Shown here: positions 50,301 to 61,454 of the stretch, piece after piece | How positions within the stretch are numbered: position 1 is the stretch's first letter | Layout: each line of letters begins with the position of its first letter | Assembly (NCBI RefSeq): GCF_901000735.1 | Contig: NC_081547.1 | Location: 25,288,046-25,352,045 of the forward strand | Length of the DNA stretch: 64,000 bases | Direction of reading: 5' to 3' | From: Corylus avellana | Lineage: Eukaryota > Streptophyta > Magnoliopsida > Fagales > Betulaceae | Made by a program: the position numbers and the translations under genes | Notes under the pieces: model-generated | What the model was told of the DNA's origin: nothing | What the model saw: only the letters and a program-made list of their open reading frames with translations | Database searches by the model: none

Positions 50301-53300
50301 TGAATACATTGAAGAAATGATCCATAAGCAGGAGCCTCTTGTCAACGTCCTACGTCTTCTCATCTTATTTTCTATTACAAATTCTGGGTTGCCTAAAAAG
50401 CATTTTGACCATTTGAGGCAAGGATAGCATGCATATTATCATTATTTTTAAGTCCTTGTGATATTCCATATTTTGATTTTGTTGGCTATTGATTTTTATA
50501 GCAATTTTTACTGAAGAACTTTTATGAGTGTTTTATATATATAGATATTTTTGAACTGTTGGTATAGGAGAGAACTACTCCACAGCTACGGATTTGAGCA
50601 CATGGCCACACTGAATAATTTAGAAAAAGCTGGATTGTTTAAAAAGCAGGTTCGGTATCATTTTCCCTTCATAATCTAGCATTTTGTATTCTAATGAGCT
50701 CTAGCTCAAATGACACTTTACCCATAAAAAGAATTGGATGGAGGATAAGATCGTGGTTTACAACCCATTGGGTGTCCATGTTTACTATCATTGAAAACAA
50801 AAATCAAGCATTTCCTATAGATGATTCGCATAGTCTATTGACCGTATTAACTGGATTCTTATCAAATTACTGGATTCATGGTGACATCATCTGAACCTTG
50901 CAGGATTCAAAAAGCAACTGGCTTACAATCAAACGAGCTCTGCAACTTGTGGTTGATGACACTGACACAGCCAAGTATTTCTTCTTAGACAATGTGATTT
51001 GGTTCTGCTTCGTAATTGAAAATCTTAAGAGTGTGATACACATTTACATGCAGGGTGATGGTTTCATAACCTGCACGTTTTACACCCATCACATTGATTT
51101 CTGTCCTTTTAGTATATATTTCCCTGATTTCATTAAATGGCACAACTACTAAGGCATCTGCATTACGTAGCCATCGTAACAGTCATTCATTTCGTTCATG
51201 GTGTCTGAAACCAGACACTAAGGGATGCACTGGACAGCATCATGGACATTTAATAATAAGCGATTTCAGCTGATGCTGACTTACTTACTGGGTGGGCAGA
51301 AGCAATCTATAATAGAATGATGGACAAGATCATAATTTGGATCAATATTCTCTCTTAAATTCTTTGGATCCTTTCATATTGCTGAAATAGATTCTGCAGT
51401 ATGTGGAACTACTTTACGCTGGAAAATAGAATACATTTATCTTATTCTAGCCATATAAAATGTTATTGGTTTTATTTAATTTGTCTGTTGTCTTTCTTAT
51501 TAACTTTTTAAGTGTTTTCTTATGTAACAGCCCCAATGATATTGCCTATGTATTTTCTGGATATGCACCTCTTAGTATTCGGCTCATTCAGCATGCTGTT
51601 CGATCTGGATGGTGAGGTTGATTCTTATTTGCTAAATTTCTTAGAGTCTTGTCATGAGCAGTATAGATTAGTGTCTTTCTTTCATCAGTTCTTCTCAGCA
51701 TGGATCTTGTAGGAGTTCAACTTTTGGAATTGGGACCAGCACAAATGATGGAAAACATGAAATTTGATTTTTCCTGGTTTTAAGTCTAGGATTGTTAATA
51801 TTCCTAATTGTCAATTTGATTTTGAAAGAAAAATAAAACCCTAACTGTTATATGGTTCAAAAGCTAAGCAAGTTCAATGTGATTGGGAGCAGCCACTGGG
51901 ACTGATCTCCTGATAGTGGATCACTAGTCCCACCATGCTTTAATGGTTTATCTTAAATCGACAGGCTTGGCTCCATGTTCCTTGGATTGACAGAATTCTA
52001 AAATTTCCACATTGAGTGATAAAAAGCCAATTAGGTTTTTGGTGTGTTCACACATCATGTGATTCCTGGATTTCTGGGGTGTGTTGATTTATCTTCATAA
52101 ATACCATATGAAGGTTTTTTCTGCAAATATTCTAACTTCAATAGGACTTCCCAAATTTACACGCATGCACACGTACACCCATACACACCTGTAGGCAATT
52201 GCATTTCTGTATATTAAAAGCTTTGCTATTTTATTGTTTTGACATTTGAAACATGGGGGACACAGCCTCTGCCTTGAAGGCTTGTAGCAGACAAGCTTAT
52301 TATGCTTTCTTGTGTTGTGTAACAAAGCAAGGATGCCTTGTTCGAATTTTGCGTAATGTTTATATATGTCTGGTCCTGCAAAGAGTGATTGTTAGGACAA
52401 GATCTAAGGCTTTATTACCTTTGTATGTTTTAGGTTGCTGAGACAAGTTTCTTTACTAGACAGGTGTCTAACATGTGGACCTCTGGATTGTATGGCATTG
52501 GAACATGGCCTTTCTTGATCCCGTGTACCCCACTTATTTTAGGGCCTATAGAAATACATTGGGTCCATGAGATAAAAGTCAAGACACCATTACAACAATG
52601 ACTGCAATTGTTCCAACTTATCTTTTATTTTGGATTTTGAGTTTGCACTATATAGGCAATTTTTTCTTTCTCAAATGTGACAATTTGACCCTTCAGGCGT
52701 CCTATAGAAGAAATTTTGAAGCTGCTACCCGGACCACATTCAGAAACAAAAAGAGTAAATCCCTCTCAATTATTTATTCACTCTCTTGCTCTCTCTCTCC
52801 CCTTTGCAATTCAAGTTTGTAATCATGTTGTACTATTTTACAGGGCAGATTCTCAAGCAGCCAATCATTTGACACCTTGCAGGGAGCTTCAGCCAATACG
52901 GACAAGTATGTTTCATTATTCCTTCTATCTAGGATTTTCTTTCGCTATTGGCATTCTTCTGAGGGGTCACGTTTTCTGTAGTAGTACCAACTCTTTTAAT
53001 TGCAAGAAACCAGTCCAGATGCAGGAAAATTGAACTTTGCTGATTGCTAAGAAGCAATATTGGGCTATTTAATTATTTATGATTATAGGGCAATGAAATT
53101 CTTGATATCTATGTCGTTTTTGTTGTTTAGATTTTTGTTTTCCTGCTAAATAGTTTTCAAGGGAAGGAACTTCTATTACTGAAGCAGTTGTCACTAAATT
53201 TTTACTGCAAAAATCATTTTCAAATGCAAATAATACAATCCATTTCCTTTATTGTGATGCTTTAACAAACTTACAGAGTTACTGATGGAAGGCGCTCCAT

Positions 53301-53822
53301 AGTTCTTGTTGTCTTCATTGGAGGGGTAACATTTGCGGAGATTGCTGCTCTTCGATTTCTCAGTGCTCAGGTATGTAAACTTAGTGCATATCCCGAATCT
53401 ACTAATTGGATTCGATAATTTTTGGTTCATAACAATACATGCACTTTTTTTTTTCAATAAGCAATCGAAATTTATAAAGGCGAAAGGGCGCAATTAAGAA
53501 TACATGTTTTTCAAACTTCAAATTTGAAATTTCTTAAGATGACTACTGGCCATGATTGTTTTTTGTGCATCAGTCTATTCTGTATGTGTCCAATCGGAGA
53601 TTTAATTTTGTTAGACGCGATCAATTTCATGAAAACTGTGCATCATGTTAGTGGTTCAGACCAGTTAAACCAGTTACAATTATGTTTAGTTTTGTCCTTA
53701 TTTATAGGTTTCTCAATAATTTGTGCTTGCAGGAAGGGATGGCATACGATCTGATTGTTGGGACAACCAAAATTGTTAGTGGCCACACCTTAGCTGAAAC
53801 ATTCATTGAGAAGTTGGGCTGA
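41339..53822 (+). CDS. VPS33: vacuolar protein sorting 33 (Sec1/Munc18 family)
   Basis: Twenty-two exons: 41339-41391, 41488-41527, 41744-41824, 42149-42343, 42446-42556, 42664-42729, 42927-43034, 43152-43196, 46838-46894, 47421-47515, 48744-48795, 48947-49003, 49375-49437, 49530-49636, 50295-50417, 50568-50649, 50904-50974, 51531-51611, 52697-52754, 52844-52905, 53277-53370, 53733-53822; 1791 nt, 596 aa (family about 592). The product starts [14 protein letters not shown] and carries SM-family landmarks: [39 protein letters not shown] across exons 8/9, [18 protein letters not shown], and [20 protein letters not shown] near the C-terminus. Known role: shared core subunit of the HOPS and CORVET tethering complexes that binds SNAREs and drives fusion at endosomes and the vacuole. 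Introns 3 and 15 have GC donors. Intron 8 (3.6 kb) is enlarged by nested retroelements. Exon 13 has two in-frame acceptors 6 bp apart. Confidence 0.96.
43942..44032 (+). other. 5S rRNA-like block in the 5' LTR of Cassandra
   Basis: The segment follows the 3' three-quarters of plant 5S rRNA: catcagaa...cgcagttaagcg (box A region), agagtggtacc (intermediate element), then ggtgacctcctgggaag (box C). It is more diverged than the copy in the 3' LTR. Cassandra 5S blocks are known to be able to recruit RNA polymerase III; activity here is not shown. Confidence 0.85.
44130..44553 (-). mobile_element. second TRIM, inserted antisense inside Cassandra
   Basis: Two 163-bp LTRs (44130-44292 and 44391-44553) flank a 98-bp interior. 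On the minus strand the LTR starts tgtgacgtcc (tgtgatgtcc in the other copy) and ends ggggtgttaca. The antisense primer-binding site ggctctgatacta (44375-44387) corresponds to tagtatcagagcc next to the 5' LTR. A purine-rich tract lies before the other LTR. The 5-bp duplication gtgca flanks it at 44125-44129 and 44554-44558, proving insertion into the Cassandra interior. No coding capacity and no 5S block. Confidence 0.93.
44752..44840 (+). other. 5S rRNA-like block in the 3' LTR of Cassandra
   Basis: Better conserved than its partner: gatcccattagaactccgca, gttaag, agagtagtactaggatg and gtgacct follow plant 5S rRNA, including the internal promoter boxes. It lacks the first about 25 bases of 5S rRNA and lies inside an LTR, so it is not a true 5S gene. 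Confidence 0.88.
46123..46218 (-). mobile_element. 96-bp 5'-truncated LINE insertion with 14-bp TSD
   Basis: Read on the minus strand, the insert contains the plant LINE 3' UTR signature (ttctcttgtactattcc, then ttgcgcttttaat, then tcgattactt) and an A/T tail. It is flanked by the 14-bp duplication acctgaagtgacat at 46109-46122 and 46219-46232. This is a very short 5'-truncated retroposition in VPS33 intron 8, opposite in strand to the larger LINE remnant upstream. Confidence 0.85.
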
Positions 53823-55369
53823 GGTGTAAGATTTTTTTTCATCTGTCCGTTTGCTTGTTTGTTTGTTTGTTTTTTTAATTTTATTTTTGTAAAGTCTATT
53901 GGCAATGAAAGTGATGATGTATTTGTTAGCTTATTGAGAGAGTATCATTTGCCGTTGCTCCGTTTTCCTGTAATGACTTTGCGAGGGATCAAATGGCAGT
54001 CGGTCCTCCTTTGACTATAAAATGAAAAAGAAAAAGAAAGTGGCAGTCCACTCTCCTTTGGTACGACTTTGGTGTCAGTCGCTGTTGCCAGAAAATTGAA
54101 AATGAGAGTATTCAAGCACAGAACAGAACTGTGAATGAAAATATTCCACCCTTTCAATATTTTGTTACTGTTATAAACATGGACGTCACCAACATGTACT
54201 GATATTGACTTTAGTTTTTATATACATTGAAATTTACCCAACAACCCCAAACAACATCTAGAATGGGGAATAAGTGGGTTTCAAAAATCAAAACCAATAA
54301 AAATATTGCAAGCACACAATCACCAAAATCAAATAAAGCAATAAAGATATCAAAGAAATGGAAATTTTTTGAAGAACACTTCAACAGCAAAATCAATCCG
54401 GAGGTGACCAAATTCCTTCAAACTTTTCCACTATAGAAGATTATATTACAATTAGTTTATACTTGGAAAATGTTTGTAGTAAAAACCTGATGTGTACCCA
54501 ACAAACTACTTGTTTGTTTCTTACCGTGGTAGCTCTAGAATTCAAGCCAATCTTCTATCAAGCCTCCTTTGCAACTTTGAACTCTGGTGATTTAAGGTTT
54601 GATTTTGTGTGGTTTAACAAAATCTGAGAGGTTTGAGACATATTGGATGAACTATGCCTCATAAACACTAGTTTAGGAACGAAAATCCAATTTGTGTTTA
54701 TTGTATGGGCACAAGAGAGGCCAACAAGCCGAATCAAACACACATAAAAAGGAAAGATCAAGTGAAATTTGGAAAAGCAACTCAAAGGAAGATTTATGTG
54801 AATCGATTGGTGAGGGAAGGCGATTGATTAAAAAACACTTAGTATGAAAGCATCATCCTAATGAGATTGGGGAATAAAATTATGAGCAAAAAGTGAAAGA
54901 CCGGTTTTAATAAGATGATGATGTTTGCGCTCTCAACCATTCTATTTTGGTGGTGAGTATGAAGATAAGTAACACAATGAGCGATCCCTTGAGAAAAAAG
55001 AACCGTATGAAGACTTTGCAAGGTTTTGAATTTTCAATCAAAACAGAAGTTCAACCAATTTTTGAAAATAAAGAAATACATTAATAACATCAAATTTTAA
55101 GAGGATAGGAAATAGCCAAATGTAACAACCACAAAAGGTAATATTTATTGCCATTAACCGAAGTACAAGCCTCATACAACATAAGATCATGTCCGGACGC
55201 ATGATTGTTCATATTTCTAAAAAAAAAATCATCAAATATATTGCGGTTGAAATATTTTCCATTGATAAAGAACTAATACCTAAAATATGATGGAACTCAA
55301 ATTTCTCTTAATTATGATCGTTTCTCACTCACTTCTTGGAGGAGACTTCTCCGTTCATATAAATAAAGG
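53823..55369. other. intergenic 3' of VPS33, no gene seen
   Basis: Contains the VPS33 3' untranslated region (a tttg tandem run at about 53850-53868) and AT-rich DNA without supportable exons. Around 55165-55295 is a segment that recurs near 60440-60575 on the other side of the U-box gene. Confidence 0.5.
55165..55295. repeat. dispersed direct repeat, copy 1
   Basis: Shares catcaaatatattg, ggttgaaatatt, aactaatacctaaaatat and gcatgattgtt, in the same order and orientation, with 60440-60575. Both copies are followed within about 100 bp by catataaataaa. No coding or terminal structure was recognised. Confidence 0.7.
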
Positions 55370-55384
55370 CATACATACAAGTCT

Positions 55385-55445
55385 TTTTTTTTTTTTATTT
55401 GGCACCGGGTATTTGAAACTTCGTTCCGACTAATCTCGGGGGTGA
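55385..55445 (-). mobile_element. 61-bp 5'-truncated SINE with 15-bp TSD
   Basis: On the minus strand the insert reads cgagattagtcggaacgaag...ggtgccaaat and ends in a poly-A tail, the usual 3' end of a common plant SINE type. It is flanked by the exact 15-bp duplication catacatacaagtct at 55370-55384 and 55446-55460. Confidence 0.85.
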
Positions 55446-55460
55446 CATACATACAAGTCT

Positions 55461-56627
55461 ATTATAATAGCAATAACAATTATTGCTATATAAATAAAGG
55501 CAGCCACACTACTTAACATTAACAATTCTTTGTAACTGTTGGAATTGGAATGGACTTTGTCATTGCCAGATTTATTGCTGTAGAAGTCGTTTGTAAAGTG
55601 GACTTTGAGCTCTTGGTTTCTTGTATTGTTAAACGCCACAAACGAAGAACGACTGGTTACTAAGAAAATGAAAAGTGATTAACCTTGGAGTGGTTCGGCC
55701 ACCTCTCATTTAGCCCAATGGGTGGCTCGACTACTCCCTTAATTTTTTAATACTTTTTTTTTTTTTTTTTTTTTTGCATAAATAACACATGTCACATTAT
55801 GATTGGTGCTGATGTGGTTCATTAATGTTTTCTAACAATTTTTGTGACAGCAGAGACCTTTTTTTTTTTCTTTCTTTCTTTCTTTTTTTTCTTTACCTCT
55901 CAAAGAGTGTTTCGTCACTTTTTAAACCCTAGAGAGCTATTTGTCAAAACTTCAAGCCACATGACAAATTATACATTTTTCCCTTAAATAAAATCCTAAA
56001 AAGCTTTGAAATAATTCACTGAAGAACATATTTCACTAATCCTTGAAATAATTCACCTCCATAAATTTTATCACTGTAACATAAATAGACATTGCCAATA
56101 ACATACAGCAACATTTATATTTAGTTCTGATTTACACATGAATAGATATGAGACCTGATACTTTTTTTTTTCTTTCTTTTTGTGAAAAGCATATACAACA
56201 ACAGATAAAGTTGATGAAGCAAGACAGGTAGAGTTACAAATGTACCTCGTTAATCCAGTTCCTCTTACAAAACCCGTATAAGGCATGAAAATTTTCTGAA
56301 AATCAACGTTGATTGTCATGCTGCCCCTTGTTGCAAAAGACCAAGTCCTGAAAATGCTAGTCAAATTTTGGAAGTGGAACAATCGATTATTTTTCTCACT
56401 TTTCATGGATGCAAACTATTGGATGAACTACAACCCATCTTAAACACCACCTCCCAGCCCACACGCATACTTGTTTCTGCATGAACACCAAGCCAAGCAC
56501 TGAACTGATGGAAGTATATATTCTTAGACAACTCAGATGGATTTCCTGCTTTCTTGAGCATATTGAGGAGCTATACTTTCATCCGAAAAATAGCAGTAAA
56601 ATACTTCTAAAACGCACACTTGGGATT
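55461..56627. other. intergenic, repeat fragments, 3' region of the U-box gene
   Basis: At 55680-55750 lies a fragment with gtggttcggccacc and gggtggctcg related in style to the GC-rich interiors of the elements at 869-1928 and 40425-40789, followed to about 55960 by poly-T and Mutator-MITE-like sequence (catgtcacattatgattggtg). The right part must hold the 3' untranslated region of the U-box gene. Confidence 0.45.
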
Positions 56628-59057
56628 CTATGAATCCACCTCCTCATCATCCATTCGTTGAAGGAGCTCTAAAATATTTCCAGCTTTTCTCTTTGCCCTG
56701 TCGGTGCCGTTCTCCGAGAGTTCCTTCAGTGCCTCTTCCGCACCAACCTCCCTTGCTAGTTTCAACTGCTCCAAATCACCTGTGCATAGAGACCACAGTA
56801 CTGCAGCAGAATTCTCTCGATTGCGTGGGGAACCAGTTCTAATAACCTCCACCAGAACAGGAATTGGGTCGGCCTGGGCAATTGCCGTCTTCCCTTCAGG
56901 ATGACTAGCAAGAATGGCCATAATTGCTAGTGCTTCATCCACCATCCCACCCCCAGCATCCTTCAACAATCTCATTAGTGGGCCCACGATACCAGCCTTT
57001 ACAGCCTTTGCCTTGTTCCCCTGGTAGATTGAAAGATTGAAAATAGCGGTGGCAGCATCTTTTTTCCCTCTAGGGGTCCCCTCACAAAGCAACGTTATAA
57101 GAGCTGGGATAGCCCCTGCCGCCCCTATTTTCACCTTGTACTCATCTATTACCGATAAACTGAAAAGAGTTGCAGCTGCATTTTCTCTAGCTTCCATGCT
57201 GCCATTTCTCAACACATCTACTATATCAGGTATGGCTCCTGCATTTACAATTGTTCCCTTGTTACTCTCATTGATGGAAAGGTTGAGAAGGGCTGTAACA
57301 GCATGCTCCTGGGCTCGGGGATCCAGAGAGGATAATAGTTCTACGAGAAGTGGTATGGCTCCTGCGTCAGCGATACACACTCGATTATCCGCATTCCTCT
57401 TTGCAAGCAACCTGAGCTCACCAGCAGCTGCTCTTTGCTGTTCCGGATCCCCATTTGCAAGTTTTTCCAGCAAGGCCTCAACAGCAGCACGATCACAGTC
57501 AGAAGCTTTGCTTCCGAATTTCTTGCTTCTACAACTCGCTTGCTTTTTTGGTAGCTCAACACCATTGCTCTCACACCATAAAGCAATCAGACTCTTCAAA
57601 ACGTAGTTAGGTGTTAGGGCTGTGTGCAACAGAGTCTGTTGTGTCTTGGGACAGGTTTTATGTCCCGCATCAAGCCATTTTTGAATGCAGGACCTTTCAT
57701 AAGTCTGTAAAAAGAGAAGAGTAAAGGTTCATTAATAATGGCTATCAACACAGATAAATAGTTGTGGACTTAAATTGTGAAGGCAGCTGCCAGGTTATAC
57801 CTGTCCAGTAGAGACAATCACAGGATCTTTCATCAATTCAAGAGATATTGGGCATCTGAAATCATCTGGGATAACAGGAGATCTGTGTTTAATCAAGCCC
57901 TTTTCACCCTCAGAGGTGTCAAATTGTGGACTTGCCACCAGTACCCACTCCTTAATCTTCTTAAACAAGGTTGACATTTCTTCAAAGCAGTTCCCCGGAC
58001 CTCCATTACTCGAGATAACTAATTCATGGAATGCAAGTGACTCTTTCTTTACATCATTGATAGTCTTGAGATGCAGCTTTTCTGAAAGTCTTTTAAGTAT
58101 GGCAGGGTCAAGGTCTTTTTCTTTCAGTGCCAAGGCTAAATCCATGTCCAGTTGAAAATCAAGGGAGTCTTTTCTTCCTTTGGCTCTTTTGAATTGAGTA
58201 TGTACTAGTTCAATCTGAAGGAAATCAGCAAAAAATGTCCCACTTATTCTTAAAACTTTCTTTGATCAATGGTCAATATTTTGATGTATGCAGTTAATTC
58301 TCTTCCAAAATAATTAGGATTTGAAGAATTACCTGTTCGCGAACCTCCTCAGATATATCAAGAGTATCATAATGAATCTCACTCAAAGCTACTTCAATTT
58401 GTTCTGTCACCTGGTGAAACTTCTCTGCAATCTTTTCCCTTTGCAAAGCCTGTGACAAGCGAGACGTTGTCAACTAACTTGTTTGGGAAACAAGAAAAGA
58501 AATTAAGCCAAATGACACAGTAAAAGTTCGCAGCTTCAAAGCTTGCGGTATTGATGGATATATTAATTTGTATTAGACAGTAGAATTACTTGCAAAAAAA
58601 AAAACAATCAGCTTTGTGAAATTCATTTTTCAACATGCAAATTCCAAATCCAATCTGATAAGAAAACACAAATTCCAAATTCTTCACCATTTGATCCCAA
58701 GCGAACAAAAAGAAACACACGCTCGTACGTTTTCTCAGCGACCAAACAGAAACTAACTAAACTCGACCAAAACCCTACCTGGTAGAGCTTGCTCCCTCCG
58801 TTGACCGACCCGAGAACGTCCTTAGCCGAATCCAGAGCGATTCTCAGCGATTCCAAGCCCTTGACTTCCTCTTCCCCGAGCTCCTTTTCGCTGTCCCTCA
58901 ACTCCTCGAACAGCGGGCTCAGGAGCTTCACTCTCCGCACCAGGTTTCCGTACATCTTCTTGCACGCGTTTCCGCACTCGGGCAACTCGGAGATCGCCTT
59001 CACCGACTCCACGAGTCGACTCAGAACCGAGTCCTTCGGGTCCTCCATCGGGCCCAT
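56628..59057 (-). CDS. PUB14: U-box/ARM-repeat E3 ubiquitin ligase, PUB13/PUB14-like
   Basis: Four exons: 59057-58779, 58449-58333, 58214-57801, 57704-56628; 1887 nt, 628 aa (Arabidopsis PUB14 is about 632). The start is the first ATG of the frame ([13 protein letters not shown]); a second ATG is three codons on. An N-terminal UND domain (about 10-240) precedes the U-box (about 252-325, with [20 protein letters not shown] across the exon 3/4 junction, then [15 protein letters not shown]), followed by armadillo repeats (about 345-620, e.g. [35 protein letters not shown]). The U-box binds E2 enzymes and the repeats bind substrates. PUB13/14/SPL11 relatives act in immune-receptor turnover, cell death and flowering control. 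Telling PUB13 from PUB14 needs a tree, so the symbol is provisional. It converges with VPS33. Confidence 0.93.
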
Positions 59058-60696
59058 TCGGGTCGCTCCGGCTAAAGCCACGAACTTAGAGGAATTTGAT
59101 TGAATCGAGTGATTGGGATTGGATGGTGAATGCTGGGGATCGAAAAAGACAAAATTGAAAATTCAGAAACGCATGGATTTGCAGACGAAGATCGTGGATT
59201 GATTTGAGCCTTCAAAAGAAACAAAAGAATAAGAGATTATATATGAAATTACTATTATTTATTATATAAATTGTGCGCGTGTTTGGGTAGAAATGGCAAT
59301 TTGCAGGTTGAGAATTGCTTGCTGAGTCTTGGTTCACTGTTGATCGTTGAACGCTCTGACGAAGGTGGTTGGAACGGAGAAAGTTGACATAATTGTCCTT
59401 TCTAGACTATTAAGTATTGGAAATATAAAGAGAATACTTTGTATTTAAACTATATTCACAAAGGGATTGCTTGGGTGATAAAAGTCTTTGATCCGCATCT
59501 ACCTAGACGGTTAATGATTTTTTCAAACTATATGCCAAAGCAGTTACGCAATAAGCGGTTAATAATTACTCATTTGTATACTTTTGACTGAATATTTATT
59601 CAAACAGGTCGAGCCCAAATAGGCCCTTATATAGGGTTACATAGGATTGCTCTGTTATAATGTAATAAGATTACAACACGACAATTTTATTACATGAAAT
59701 CCCCGTTGTTATTGGAAGATCTTATAAATAAAAATTCTCATGTTAGTATGACCGGACAAAATGTTGAATTTTTGGGTATGATTTTTTTTTCCCCTCTAAA
59801 ATAATGTTCCATTAAGAGTGCATTTGGTCTTGTGATTTTGCTAACCGAACGCATGTTTTTAAATAAAATTGCAAAAAAAATGTTTTGTTTAAGAATGTCT
59901 TGAATTTTAATTCAACGATGATTTTAAAAATTATATTAGTTTTAAAAGAATTTTAAGAGAATAAAAAGATGGTACGTAACATTACTTTTTATCAAATGCT
60001 TAACTATATTTTGAAAAAATCAAACGTTGACATCTTAAAATTATTAAGCCAAATGGATCCCTATCGAGGAATAAATTATTGGAATAAAACTCAGATTAAT
60101 TTTATTGGAGAAAATTCTTACAAAAAATTCCATAAATATTATTATAGCGCTGCGAAGTACCAATTAAGGGTATTCCCGACCATATGAGAAAACAAATCGT
60201 GTGGTCCAGGTACCTTTGCCGCGTTATCATCAACGCAGCTGTTTCCCTTCCCGCGCAGAATTGTCAATTGGACGGTTAGGATTTTCCAAGAACCTGCTGG
60301 GAAGCCTCAGCCCAAGGCCTACCAACGAATAGAAAACAGCCAGCTGGACCATATTATATGGTCTATAATCAAAGGTCAAAGATAATTAGAGAAAAAAAAA
60401 AAAAAAATCAAAGGTCAAAGATAAAGCTACAAATGTAAACAGTTAAGCCTCGTACAACGTAAGATCGGGCAAGGATATATGCATGATTGTTTAAATTACA
60501 AAATAATAATTCATCAAATATATTGGGTTGAAATATTCAACATTGATTAAGAATTAATACCTAAAATATAATGGGCCTTAATAATTAATTAATTAATGGA
60601 TCAACATTGAATTTATCAAGCATACCCATTTTAATTGAATATCTCTGAATTGTTCCAACCATATAAATAAATATGCATTTCATTCCTATTATTTGC
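59058..60696. promoter_or_regulatory. promoter region of the U-box gene and spacer up to the gap
   Basis: The U-box gene's leader and promoter lie at the left end. A fragment at about 59815-59890 resembles the MITE-like insertion at 18690-18990 in inverse orientation. Sequence at 60190-60340 is less AT-rich but has no supportable exon. The remaining ELF6 exons expected on the minus strand were looked for and not found here. Confidence 0.5.
60440..60575. repeat. dispersed direct repeat, copy 2
   Basis: Counterpart of 55165-55295, about 5.3 kb away and in the same orientation, so the pair brackets the U-box gene. It ends about 120 bp before the run of N. Confidence 0.7.
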
Positions 60697-60796
60697 NNNN
60701 NNNNNNNNNNNNNNNNNNNNNNNNNNNNNNNNNNNNNNNNNNNNNNNNNNNNNNNNNNNNNNNNNNNNNNNNNNNNNNNNNNNNNNNNNNNNNNNN
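60697..60796. other. assembly gap (100 N)
   Basis: Exactly 100 undetermined bases. A round 100 is commonly used for gaps of unknown size, so the true distance across it may be much larger. Confidence 0.98.
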
Positions 60797-61454
60797 TCCC
60801 CACAATTAAAACCTAGTTTACATAAAGAAAGGCTATAGTGATCAATTGAAAGACTCAGAGAAATCCTTATATTAAGGGGAGCTATTATACATGCAGAGTA
60901 TGAGAGTTTTTCGTCTAATAAATAATTTGTGAATATTGTGGAAATTCATTAGGTAGGCAATTAATCGAATTGGCACCTGAGTTTATATATATATATATAT
61001 AAGTTTGAAGCAATAATATTTTGCTTACAAAGGGGGTGCCCCTGTCACTCGTCTTTCTTCTGTAATCTTGTTTAATGTTCTTTTTGCAGTTCGTATATAT
61101 AACACTAATAATACATCAGCCATTACAAAAATGAATTACCGATGGCCTTGCAGAAAAAGGAGTTTGCTTATAGCACCCGACCATTTCTCATAACCATACA
61201 ACTAAGTCATTTGGCAGAAGACTTGGAAGGTACCCTATAACTTCTTTTGAATATTTAAGGCCAACTACACATTTGCAAGCCAAAATGGTCCTTGCTCATA
61301 AAGAAAGTGTTCTTTCCTATTTTGGACATATCCATCTTCTTAGTTGAGTCTTGGATTAACATGAAGTATTTCCATGAGCAATTGGCAGATGCTATGCCTT
61401 CAACACATTAAGAGCAGTATCTTCAGGGCAGGAGCTTCTAAGTTAAAACAATCA

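Noticed and set aside
57037..57606. Plus-strand 189-codon frame
   Set aside because: Antisense shadow of the U-box gene's ARM-repeat exon, whose own frame is strongly family-conserved.
59055..59081. Start of the U-box protein eight codons upstream
   Set aside because: That codon is GTG; the first ATG of the frame is at 59057, and homologs start at about this place.
59969..60187. 72-codon plus-strand frame before the gap
   Set aside because: AT-rich chance frame with Lys/Asn/Tyr bias; no similarity and no splice structure.
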